A DNA stretch of 64,000 nucleotides from Chaetorhynchus papuensis (lineage: Eukaryota; Chordata; Aves; Passeriformes; Rhipiduridae). The translations under genes and the position numbers were made by a program. Positions 25,301 to 36,227 of this stretch are shown one piece after another (position 1 is the first letter of the stretch; the number at the start of each line of letters is the position of its first letter). The stretch covers positions 362,158 through 426,157 of the forward strand of contig VWYX01000407.1 in the NCBI GenBank assembly GCA_013396525.1, in the 5' to 3' direction. Under the pieces are notes generated by a model, which worked only from the letters and a program-made list of their open reading frames with translations, searched no databases and was not told the DNA's origin.

Positions 25301-27691
25301 TCTGGATGAGGTCAGTATATTTCAGTGCAGACACTGAATGGAACCAGATGTTCTCTGTGCAAGTGGGTCTGCCTTAGGGTGGGATTTCTTATGCAGTTCA
25401 GCAAAACATGCATCTCATGAGACACGTGAGACAAGGACTTGAATTCAAGTAATAAAAGGTATTTTCCTATCAGAGAAGAAATACCTGTAAGATTTAAGTT
25501 TTACTCAAAAAGTTATAAAAGTTCTCATTCTCCTTTTACTGAGCTTCTAAACAGGACAGCCCTGGATTTCATGTGGTGCTGCCTTGGCCTCTTGGGAAGT
25601 TGCTGGGCACAGCCTTTGTCCTGGAGAGCTGTCCTGCCCAGAGCAGGGTGTGTTGCTTTCTGCAACAACCCAGTCCCTAGAGAAAATGGAGCAAAATGTA
25701 CTTAATTGTTCTTGCCATGAAAAATGACAATCTTGGAGGGAGAAATGGCTCCTGTCCAACCTCTTACATGAATTCCTAAAAGAGGCTAAAGTTTCTCCCT
25801 GGAAAGTTTAAGACTTTGGGGATGTTGTCAAATTGTCTTTCATTAGCTTTCCATAGCTTAATTCTGGATGAGTCCCAGAAGTTCCCACTAAATCCTCAGG
25901 AAGTTTTGGTCTCTAGTATTTCAAGAGCAGAGGCATAAGAAAGTGTTTTATGAAGACACCTCCTTAAGCATTTTTATTATTTTTTTTCTCTTTATATTCC
26001 CTTCACACGTTGACCAGGACAGGTGTTACCTTACGTTTTTCTCATGTTTGTGGCTGTTGAAAAATTTTTCAGAGCCTTTTGGTATGTGGTCTCTAGAAGC
26101 TTTCCAAATGTGAACTTATTTGAACCAATAAATGCTTCCTGCTGATTACTTCAACCAGGCATTCTCCAGGACATGCTGAAGTGTTACAAGAGTTGTGCTT
26201 AAACCATGACCATAAGCTCTTTTCTTCTCTCCCATGGATTTTAGCTATTTTCTTGCACAGCATGCAGAGTAACTGCGTGAGGGTCCTGGTCATTTACATC
26301 AGCATGTACAAATGACCAGGTACTGAATTATAACAGATTTAATATGAGACACGGCTTCAAATTTTGTTTTGCACTTGGTTTCTGCTGAGACCAGTGCTCA
26401 GAAGTTTTACCAGCCCTGAGGCAGTAGGATTGTCCATGTGTGCCAAGTAGTTTGGTGCCCAAAGAAACTCATCAATTCATGGAAGACTGTGTACGACTTC
26501 CGTGAAGATCCAGTTCAGGGTTTTTTAAACTTCTTTAGGTCCTTGCTACACAGGGTTGGCTTTTATTATTACATTTCATACGAATTTTGTAACTTGAGCA
26601 ACACAGCCTGCAAAAAGAATGTGAGGAAATAAAATGACTTTTCTCCTGCTTTCTTGTATTAAGAAGCTATTTTCTAAGGCTATCTACTTAACTGCAGCTG
26701 CTGTCTGTGCCTGGAGATATTAGAAAAAATGACCTAATAGCTCAGAACAGCAGCTTACTCTGGTTTTGATTTCTTCTGTGTTTACCACCAGACTCATTGG
26801 GGCCCTTACACTACTGAGATTGAGTAGATTGTTAAAAACCCATGTGGTGGATGGCTTGTTTCCCCTTAACTGTTTTCATGGTTGGTGGCAGGAAAGTTTC
26901 TTGCCACTCCCTTATCTGATGTTTATGTAATGAATTGATCATAGGCAGTGCTCCCTTTGAACTTGTTCCAGTTTGGCAGAGCTCGGCTGTTCCTGAGTCA
27001 CTGTGACTCCCAGAGGAATTTTTCCTGACTTTAGATGTAGGTAGGCGATTTATCCCTACCATGGGCCTTTTTAAAAATGTCCCCAATGAGAAATCAGGCT
27101 CTTAAAGAGATACTGAAATGGCACCATTGTACAGGCACACTCTGATTTAGAGTCTAAAAATACAGACCAGCTCTGACTCCAGGACACACACTGAAATCTC
27201 TGCTCTGTGTGCTGCCCTTCACTGATGAGATACTCTAAGTGCATATTCTAGATACCTCTGCCTACTAGGGTCAGTTTGAATCTCCTTACATGAGTGTTTT
27301 AACACATGTTGTCATTTCTGCACTCTGTGTGTGTGTGCTTTCTCATGGTCACTGACTTGTTTTCCCACAGACAAGATCTAAGTCTATCCCCATTATCCCG
27401 GGAAATAACAAACTAAACCTTTCACCAAGAAGTAATGATACTAGATGTAGTACTTCCTGACAGATAACTCTACTTTTCCTGGAAGCCTCTAGATACTGAA
27501 CAGAGCAACCCAGAATTACACTGGCAAATAGCCACAGTCAGCAAATTGGAAGTTTTTCTTAGTGGTTGCAACCTTAGGTAAGCAAAAAGCAGAACATACC
27601 ATAAAATAGCAAGCAGTAAGTCCTCCCAGCTGCTAGAGGATGTTGTGCCCTGCTGACAGTCTGGTGGGCTGGCTTCACAGTTAAGGGTTTT
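22373..27691. other. Gene-free AT-rich stretch
   Basis: No supported gene over about 5.3 kb. Short T runs lie near 23181-23190 and 23391-23397, and a six-unit TG microsatellite at 27326-27337. A locally GC-richer patch around 25550-25680 has overlapping open frames on both strands but no recognisable product. Confidence 0.45.
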
Positions 27692-27889
27692 ATAATGACA
27701 GTAGTGAGACACTGGAACATGATGCCCAGAGAAGTGATAGATGCCCCATCCCTGGAAACATTCAAAGCCAGGCTGGATGGGGCTCTGTGCAACCTGGTCT
27801 AGTTAAGGTGTCCCTGCTTATTGCAGGTAGGTTGGATCAGATGACCTTTAAAGGTCAATTTAAACCCAAACTATTTTATGATTCTATGA
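27692..27889 (+). mobile_element. CR1 LINE 3' end fragment
   Basis: Sense CR1 remnant of about 200 bases: 'gtgagacactggaacatgatgcccagagaagt', 'ccatccctggaaacattcaaagccaggctggatggggct', 'acctggtctagtt...ggtgtccctgc', and the tail ending 'cccaaactattttatgattctatga' at 27889. The 5' edge is approximate because sequence upstream of 27692 no longer matches CR1 by eye. Confidence 0.95.
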
Positions 27890-30800
27890 AAACACTCCAA
27901 AGCAACATAACTTGATCAAACTGCAAAATCACCCCCATCCCAAAAAAACCTTCACCCAAAAACTCTATGGTGTGTACAGTGAGGTGCATTTGTTCAAGCA
28001 TCTCTCCCAAACTGTCGCCGTAGGCCAGGCAGAATTGCCTGCTGACAAGCAGGTAAATCCTCTTTTTTTCCTCCTTGAGTCTCTTTTGGAGTTTCTAATC
28101 CACTTCCTTATCCTCTAAGACACACAGAAAATGCTGAAACTGTGACTATTGCTGCAGAATCCCTGGCAAATAGGGGTGTTCTCTCTCTGATCTCTCCACA
28201 GAATTTTCCTTTTTCTTCTTCACCAACAGGTGGAGCAGAGATGTTTCACCTCTGCCACTCTCCACAGGAACCTTGCAGTAAAGATAGTGAGCTTGCTTGT
28301 TTGTCTCCCCAGAAATGATCCCAGATCTTGACATTATTTCCCTAGCCCTTTTCTGCCAACTCACTTTTACCACTCGTGTGCCTGTTCTCCTCCACTCACA
28401 GAATGCAAATACAGCAGGTGGGACCAACTGTCAGGGTCTCTTTGGCTCTCCTTCTAAATATTCACTGGCTGTAAAACAAATGTCAGAGCACCTTCACTAA
28501 ATAAATAAATAAAACCAATAAAAATTGCTCAATCCTTAAGGTATTTATTCCTATATTTTGTGCAGGAAACTCTCCCAAACCTGTGCTTTGCTCCTAAATT
28601 ACTGAAAGTGTCCTTTCAAATTGCTAACAGAGCCAAATAGCATGTGCAAATGTTGCACAACATATACATAAGAATTAATGTTTAACAATAGAGTGCCACT
28701 GCTGAGAAGGTATCTGTAAACAGTGCTTGTTTATATGAGAACCCTTGGCATATCTCTGGTGGTGAAGAGCAGGTCTCAAAAATGTTTGCACCTAAGTGAC
28801 TGACTTATAGTTGTTCTAATGAAGGAAAAAGCCAGCTTCCTGCAAAACGAGCACATGACCTCAGCAATTATCCCAGGGGACCTTCTCTGCTCCCCTATTT
28901 GTAATTTGTTTTTAAGAATTCTAAATGAGGCTACTGCATTTGAATCGTATTTTGTCTTGTGCAATTACCTTTAAACAAGCACAGATATTCAGCTGTGGCA
29001 TTGAGGTTGCACTTCAGGAAAAGCAGAATTAGGTGTACACATGCTGTGGCTACGTTTGCTGAGTTCAGCTTGGGCTCCCTGACATAGGATTAACAACTCC
29101 AAAGTATTAATTGATGCAAATGCCTCACTATAGTATTCAAACAGGGAGACAAGGGTGTTGATATCTTAACAGGACAAAAAAATTTTAAAAAAATACATAG
29201 GGGGAAAAAAGCCCTTTTTCCCTCCATCGCTGGAATAAATAGCATTTTGCTTGCCTATATCTACTCAGACAAGTCACCAGCAGATCAGGGCTGATGGGCT
29301 GTGACCTCTAGAAGTTAATATTTTACACAGCAATAATATAAAACAGTGTTAAGGTAGCAAGTGCTGGAATTAGTGCCTGCTCTAGGGCATTTCAAGTCCA
29401 AGTATTTTGACTGCTACCCTGTTTCACAGTACTCGAGGTATGTCACTGTACTGTCATCACAGCTTGAAGACATCACTGCACCACCCTCCCACCCCACCCC
29501 AAACCAGGAAACCTACCTGGCTGAGCAAAAGCTTTTCCTGTTGTAGTCAAGATGGCTGTAACCTGGATGGGGGCATGGGCAGGCTGAAAGTGTGTTTGGG
29601 CACAGCAGGGCTGTCCCTCTGGGCACGCTGCCTGCCCCACTCCATGCCACGCAGAAACAAATAAAGCTGCTCTGTGTGTGAAGGGGTGGGAAGAGGGGAA
29701 GAGAGAGGGAATAGCTTTGCTGAGGACAGACAGGCAGGCGAGATTCCTCCTTTCATAATCTGTGCCAATTTAGATTAGCTTGAAGTGACTATGAAACTGC
29801 AGTCTAAATTAAGTTTCATCCCATGTACCCAGCATTATTCATAATTGCTCAGAGACAAGGAGTCTGTTGAGTCTGGGATGGTATTTAGTTATTTTAATAC
29901 ACTGTCCTTTTTTTTGCTAGAATCTCTTTGTTCACTTCGTTTTCAAACTAATGAGATGGACTTCACTGCCTTAGTATATCCTCACACTTCATATCCTCCA
30001 TCCTACATACCAGTGGTAGCAGGGATCCTCTGGAAAAAGAGAAGTTTAGTCATTTCATTGAAACACTGCTGCTGTTGTTCCAAAGTAACCCTCCTGCCAG
30101 GACGTGACTGGCAGCAACAAGGTCTGGGTTCAAATTGAAGGGAGTTGCTCCAAATGACTTGAGGCCGCACCTGGACAACTGGAAAAATTATACTGAACTC
30201 TAGTGTTTCAAAAGCAGAGGCATAAGTAAAAGGCAAACAGTAATCAAACAGTTCAAAAAGATTTTGTTGGCTTTTTTTTTTTTTTGGTAAGAGAGAACAA
30301 AACTCTGACCAGGTAGACAAACAGTGATAGTAACTGACTGTTACAGTTATTCTTTAACTATAACAGTTCATAGCCTTTTTTCTCTAAGGAAGTAATTTCC
30401 AGGGTAGACTTTTTCCCATCACCTGCAGTAAGTGAAAGTGAAGATTTGTTGGGCGATAAACTGCCGTGTGAAGCACTGCTCTGGTAGCTGCCTGGCTCCC
30501 GAAGGGTTGTGCCTCTGGCTGCTCCATCTTCATTTGTGGGCCCTGGCAGCTCTGCCGAGAGCCCTTTGCTCTTTGCTGGCTGCGCTCAACCTGGCACAGC
30601 CACCCGTATGACTCCAGCAGCTGCTGGACTTCCAGTGCTTTAATGCTCAGAGCTACCCACAGCCGGCTGGCTGAACTGAACTGGACATGGATTTTCAAGG
30701 AGGCAGGGAAATGGGTTTTTTCTCCCTCTTATGTATATACAGTCTGCAGCACAAAATCTTGTGAACCCCCTGCCCAAGCTGTCTAAACATGACCACTAAC

Positions 30801-32333
30801 CTTCCACTCAAAGCGCAACATTAGCTGCTGCTTCAGGCTGGGACAGCCATTTGCCCAGATACATTTTCACAAAGCTTCAAATAAATTGAAAGACTATAAA
30901 TATCATTGTTATAGCTGCAAACTTTTCCCCAGTTTATAAACTCCATTTCTCAGCAACGACTCTCAAGTGTAGTAACACAATGTACAAAAGAAATATTTAG
31001 GGCACATCAATTGGGCTGTTCTGTTTACATCTGCCTCACCCCTTTGGAGAGAAAAAGATTCTCCTCTGGTGGGGTCCAGAGGTGTCTAGGGGGAAGGCTG
31101 TTCTTAAATTTTTAGAGCAAGACATCAGGTTCAGGACTCACAGGGACTGAATTAAAGATCATTCTGCTGCCTAAGTGTCTTTCCTTTCTTTCTTTTTTTT
31201 TTTTTTTTTTGTTTGTTTGGTTTATTTTTGTTTTGGTTAGGTTTGGTTTGGTTTGGTTTGGTTTTTTTTGTTTTAAACTTAGAATACCTGGGAATACAAG
31301 AGACAAAAATACAAACCCTTCACAAGTGGCTGAAATCATTGTCCCACTGATGGTGGGTTCAACCTGACCTCTTCAGCTCTTCAGAGCAGCCATGAGCTCA
31401 GAAACTCAAAATCCTTTGTCTTATTTTTGTACCTCTCTCTCATCAGAACTGGAAGCTCTGATAACAAATCTACCCAGGGTGTCCTTTCAGCTTCCTGCTG
31501 CAGCTTTGCTTTTATGATGATGTTAGCAGGATCTTTCATCATCCACCTCCTCAGAGCATCCCCTTTATGCCCACGCATTTCACTCCCACTTTAAGAAGAA
31601 AGTAAAAGCTGTTTGGCTTTGCTTAGACCATGGAAGGATTACAAAAGCAGATATCATTATTAAAATAAAGCCAGCCTGTTCTCTTTTCCAGGAGGTAGTA
31701 ACACCCTATTTCGCCACCTTAGGAAAGGAGTTGACCCCTCCTCCCACAGATTCATATTGGAACTATCAGCCTCAAGTCCCCAGGGAGCAGTGACAGAGGC
31801 CTCCCAGTGGAGAGGTGCTGGATACAAACATTTAAAAGCCTAATTTTGCAGTAAGACCTTGGGGATTTTTTGTTTGTTTGTTTTCCTGCTGATTGCTCTC
31901 TTCCCTTTCTTAACCATTAGTCTTTTCCAAGACTTAATCTAATAATTGAAATGTTATTAAGACTTTCATTGGTCATTTTCTTGCAAAAGACTGTCACAAG
32001 ACTCTTGAAAAAGTCATGCTCATTAAAATTTCCTTCCCTGAGCTTTCCACAGCATGTTTTCTGACCATACTGTTAGGCCACTGTGGAACCATTGATTTAA
32101 TTTTGAGCTTCTACAGTAAAAATTAAACTAGGGCTGTGTTCCTATCCATTTTGTTGGCTTAGCTACAGGATTCTGTTTCCCTTCAAAAAAACCTCCATTT
32201 AGGAACAAGGGTTCTGAATCCTGGAGTTTTGTTATCAGTTGACTTCAGATATCCTTAGCTGGCCAGCAATGAATCCTATATTCTCATTTGAGCCCACTAA
32301 CACAGACACCTGAATCCTCACTTGGGTACTCAA
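27890..32333. other. Gene-free sequence with T/G-rich tracts
   Basis: No supported gene. It holds a short AAAT repeat at 28499-28516, a 14-base T run at 30272-30285 and a T/G-rich tract at 31181-31274. An open frame at 30384-30698 (-) sits in a GC-richer patch but has no recognisable domain. Confidence 0.45.
31181..31274. repeat. T-run followed by GGTTT pentanucleotide repeat
   Basis: An 18-base T run (31193-31210) leads into TTTG units and then about five copies of a GGTTT-type pentanucleotide (31241-31262), followed by more T. It is low-complexity DNA. The unit is not the vertebrate telomere hexamer. On the - strand it reads as an A-rich tract with CC interruptions. Confidence 0.9.
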
Positions 32334-32846
32334 GAATCAAAGAGCAGTTCGGGTTGGGAAGGGCCTTCAAAGATTATCTATAGTCCAACCCCCATGGCAT
32401 TGGCAAGGACATCTTTCACTAAACCAGGTTACTCTTCCCCCATCCAATCTAACTTTGAACATTCCCAATGAGGAGGCATCCACAATTTCTCTGGGCAACC
32501 TGTTCCAGCCTCTCACCACTCTCATTGTAGAGAATTTCTTCCTTATGTCTGATTTAAATCTACTCCCTTGTAGTTTAAACTGTTACCCCTGTCTTGTATC
32601 ACTACATGGCCCTGGTAAAAAGTCTGTCCACATCTTTCTTATATGCCCCCTTTAATTATTGAAAGACTGGAGGAGCTTTCACTTGTCCAGGCTGAACAAC
32701 ATAAATTCTCTCATCCTTTCTTCATAAGCAAGGTGATGCAGCCCTCTGATGATTTTTTGTGGCCCTCCCCTGAACCCACTCCAACAGTTCCATGGCTTTC
32801 TTGCGGCCCCAGAGTTGGATGCTGTTCTTCAGGTGGGGTCTCAGAA
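32334..32846 (-). mobile_element. CR1 LINE fragment, reverse orientation
   Basis: Antisense CR1 of about 510 bases. On the + strand it starts with the complement of the tail ('cgggttgggaagggccttcaaag') and continues with 'atccacaatttctctgggcaacctgttccagcc' and 'accactctcattgtagagaatttcttcctta'. It reaches the more 5' segment 'ggccctcccctgaacccactccaacagttccatg' and 'ttcaggtggggtctcag'. It retains roughly the last 170 codon positions of ORF2 plus the tail, with many breaks. An open frame at 32455-32655 on the + strand is the antisense shadow of this element. Confidence 0.95.
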
Positions 32847-33839
32847 GAAGCCACAGGCATCTGAACCTTCCAAGTTAGTCAGCACGCAAAAAAAAAACCC
32901 GAAACATAAAACCCTACCACAAAGGAAACAAAACTCTAGAATCATACAATCATATATGTATGGTTAAATATATGTATTTTACTGTCTATATTACATCCAT
33001 CTGAAAATTCCAGGTTTAGCCATTCTTAGTGCTCATCCATCAGGAAGGAATGAGGACTCCGTAAACCAGTAGGGTAACAAATGTAGTTTTCAAGATCTGT
33101 ATTAGACAGCAGTTTGGAAGTGCAATTGTAATGTATAATTATATTTTGTAATTTTATAGGGAATCACCTTAGAACTGAAAACATGGTAGCAAAGTGCTGT
33201 GGATTTTCAGTGTCACTCTTGCCCACACCATTCTTTTCCAGAGGGTTAAAAACACCACTCCTCAAGTTGCACAGATATTCTCCTATGTTATGACACTGAA
33301 ATCTCCGAGAAGGGGAAGGTTATACCTGCACTGGTGGCTGTGCACTGGAGCTGTACCTGCTGTTTAAGATGTGCTGTGAGCTTGGCAATAGTTCATTGGG
33401 GGTTGGGCAACCCAACAGAGGTGGTTTCAGTAGCCATGAGCCGAGGCAGCAGTGGGGGAGGGCACGGGAGCCTTCTGTCTGTGGCGTGCCCAAGTGTCCG
33501 CAGGTGGGAGCCCATCCTGTTCCCATATCGGGGCAGGGCACGGGAGCCTTCTGTCTGTGGCGTGCCCAAGTGTCCGCAGGTGGGAGCCCATCCTGTTCCC
33601 ACATCGGGGCAGGACACAAGGTTATCTCCTGCACGTGCAAGGACAAGAACAAGCAGGGGCTGCTCACAGCAAGCACCCTGAGAAACCTTCATGTAACCAG
33701 TGACTTAGGCTGCAGAGGTTGCTGCAAGACTCACAGTTGGTTACTCTGACTGTCTGACTCAAGCAGACACTTCCTTCAGGCTCAAGAAGTGTTCAGACAA
33801 TGTTCTCAGACATGTGATGTGATTCTGCATGTCCAGGGC
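32847..33839. other. Spacer containing a tandem duplication
   Basis: No supported gene. The left half is AT-rich. The right half (about 33310-33700) is a local GC- and CpG-richer patch containing the 76-bp tandem repeat. Overlapping open frames in this patch on both strands come from its composition. Confidence 0.5.
33461..33612. repeat. 76-bp tandem duplication, two copies
   Basis: Copy 1 is 33461-33536 and copy 2 is 33537-33612. By eye they differ at a single position (T at 33526 against C at 33602), so the duplication is recent or homogenised. A few bases of a degenerate third copy follow. The unit is 76 bp, not a multiple of three, so the two copies are read in different frames and this is not a protein repeat. 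The unit is GC-rich and carries CpG dinucleotides, unusual for this window outside the CpG island. Confidence 0.97.
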
Positions 33840-33906
33840 AGAGCCAGAAGTTTGACTTGATGGTCCTTGTGCGTCCCTTCCAACTCAGGATATTCTGTGA
33901 TTCTAG
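33840..33906 (+). mobile_element. CR1 LINE 3' tail fragment
   Basis: About 65 bases of a CR1 tail: 'gacttgatggtccttgtgcgtcccttccaactcaggatattctgtgattcta'. This matches the CR1 3' terminus in sense orientation. No coding sequence remains. Confidence 0.85.
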
Positions 33907-36219
33907 GAACCACTGGGGTGGCATGGCACATCAAATGCAAAGAACACTTGAACAATTAATATGTCACTCTCTGACTTAGTTTTCCCATGTAAGCTGTAGA
34001 CAGGTTTCAAAATACATTATCTGTGAAAGTTTCCATGTGCATTTTGGTTCAGTACTGATCAATAATGTTAATGTGGCTTTTGTGACAGACTTAAAACACA
34101 GGCCAGTGCTGCGAAAGCACCTCCATAGTTATTTCAGGCGCCAGTCTAATGCATTTTGAGAGGATTTAAACCCTCCTCTGTCATCTTCTAGTAAAAGAAA
34201 AAATCGCACATAAATCTGTGGGTGCCTTTAATATTGTATCAAATTATGAATAAGTATATAACCAATCTATTCCTTCAAATCTCTATGGACACATGCCTAT
34301 TCACTGAAGAGTTTGTGGTCTTTATCCTAGACCCTCCGTGGCCACTAAGGCCTTTCTGTGATAGATAGAGAAAAGATGGGTTTCTGTGGGATTATTGTTT
34401 TCCTCCCTTGTCATCCATCTCTGCTGAGAGAGTAGAATGCGGAGAAAAGGTGGGGCTCTGGCTTGCCGCCCACTCTGCTGGAAAGGTAAACTGTGCCAAC
34501 AGGCTGGGCAGCAAACGAGTGCTGATCAGACACCAGCTGCTGCCAGCAGAGCACTTGCCATAGGGGCAGAGGAGGAACCAGGCACAGATCTTGTCATCAC
34601 TGTTTGTTTTCGGGGCGGTCCCTGAAGCCGCACAGTAGTGCACCACCCTGTGCAGCAAATTCACAGGAAGTCTTGAAATTCTCCCAGTCTGCAACTGGGA
34701 ACAGCAAGAAAGTATTCTCTCTGACTGTAAGTTGGTGCTCCATATTTATTTTTCCTAAGGACATCTAACGAGCTACTTTTGCATTCTTAATGCCCTTAAC
34801 CTGAGGTAATTCTCATGCTGTACATTTTCTGGATACCTGCAGATGACTCACTTCAAGAAAGGGAGTGTTGTTTCATTTTAATTATGTAATAATTTATACC
34901 CCTGCCCTAGACTGAGATTGCAGGGTGAGGAGAGCTGGCAAGCCAGGAGAAGACAGAGAAATAAAAAGGTTCCAAAGGTCCATTAACCACACTACAACAC
35001 GTCAGGTACAAGGTGTTTAAAGGGTGTTTAAAGAATGTGGCAGAATTTTTACCTTCATGTTATCTTTTAGGGGACAGTAAACAGCAGAGCCTTGGGAAGA
35101 TTCACATAGCACCAGTACAACTGGCCAGAGGTAGGATTAAGATATGATCAACTTCACATTCAAAAGAGGGAAACAAATGAGAGAAGAAAAGTTGTGTGGA
35201 ACAGGCAGTCATTACTGCCTGTGTTTGCAAGTGATATGAAAGATTTGGTAAATGCAGTTGGAATCAGTAGAAAACCTCTCAATATCAGTCGGTTTTGGAT
35301 CATTACAGTGATATTGTCCAGATAATTCATACTTCCTCCACCCCTCTTTCATTCTCCAATCCCTTCATTGATAATTCAAGGACAGTTTTTCTGGTTTCTA
35401 ATTATACGTATTGCTCACAGGAGCAGGGTGAGGAAGGTGACCACAACCCTTTCTAAAAAGAGAAGCTTTACCCTGTCTTGTCACTGTGTGACCACATCAG
35501 TTCAGTAATACTGTGGTGAAACAACTGTGTACTTCATCTCAGACCAAGATCTCCTGGATTCGTACCACCAGGCATCTCTGGGAGACATTCCTTCCTCTTC
35601 CTTAGCCAAATCCAAAAGCATACTTCTTTAGCTAACCCAAATCTTCTGGAAAAAGACATAAGCAGCAGGATTGGTCTCAAGGTATGTTAGCAAAAAGAAA
35701 AGTATTATTGTGTTGTCACTTATTGATTTTAAGGTTTAAAGTTTGTGAAATCTACAATGGGAGAGTTAAGAAGCCTTTGCTGGCCTCAGAGGGTCAGGTG
35801 GTGGGAAAGCCACCCTTTGCACCACTGATCATATCATGACATGATGGTGACTAGAAAAATTTTATTGTACATGATGCCAATCTAAATAAGCTCACAGGGA
35901 TTTCCTCAAGGTAAGGAGGTAAGTTATTTTCTCATTTCTCATACTTGTAACCTAAATCCGAATTACATATAAGGCATTTTTTATGTCAGACTTCATCTGC
36001 CTTTTTCAGATGCTTTCCTGACAATATCATCAGTTAAGGCTCATTCTTTCAGGGCTATGAGTCTCACATTGATATAATTTAGTGAATTTGGCAGGTTCAT
36101 GATGTCTGTATTTGGGTTAGGAATGAGTAAAAGGCAGGCCTTTGGGAGTGCACGTAGTAATTTAACAGCATGCAGCTATTCAAGTTCTGTTCAGTTTACG
36201 GAGAATTGTAGAGTTTATA

Positions 36220-36227
36220 TGACGTCA
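36220..36227. promoter_or_regulatory. Perfect CRE palindrome TGACGTCA
   Basis: The full eight-base cAMP response element, recognised by CREB/ATF proteins, occurs here in AT-rich sequence about 7 kb upstream of the CpG island. Only the motif is seen. Use as a binding site is inference. Confidence 0.3.

Noticed and set aside
30060..30140. tRNA-like look with GGGTTCAAATT near 30126
   Set aside because: It resembles a T-loop box only locally. No acceptor stem, D-arm or anticodon arm can be paired around it.
31181..31274. Interstitial telomere-like repeat
   Set aside because: The unit is GGTTT, not TTAGGG. Only one GGTTAGG-like word occurs, by chance.
32455..32967. Open frames on the + strand near 32.5-33 kb
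   Set aside because: Most of this is the antisense strand of a CR1 element and its immediate flank, not an independent gene.
33461..33612. CRISPR-like or satellite array
   Set aside because: There are only two adjacent copies with no spacers, in a vertebrate genome. It is a simple tandem duplication.
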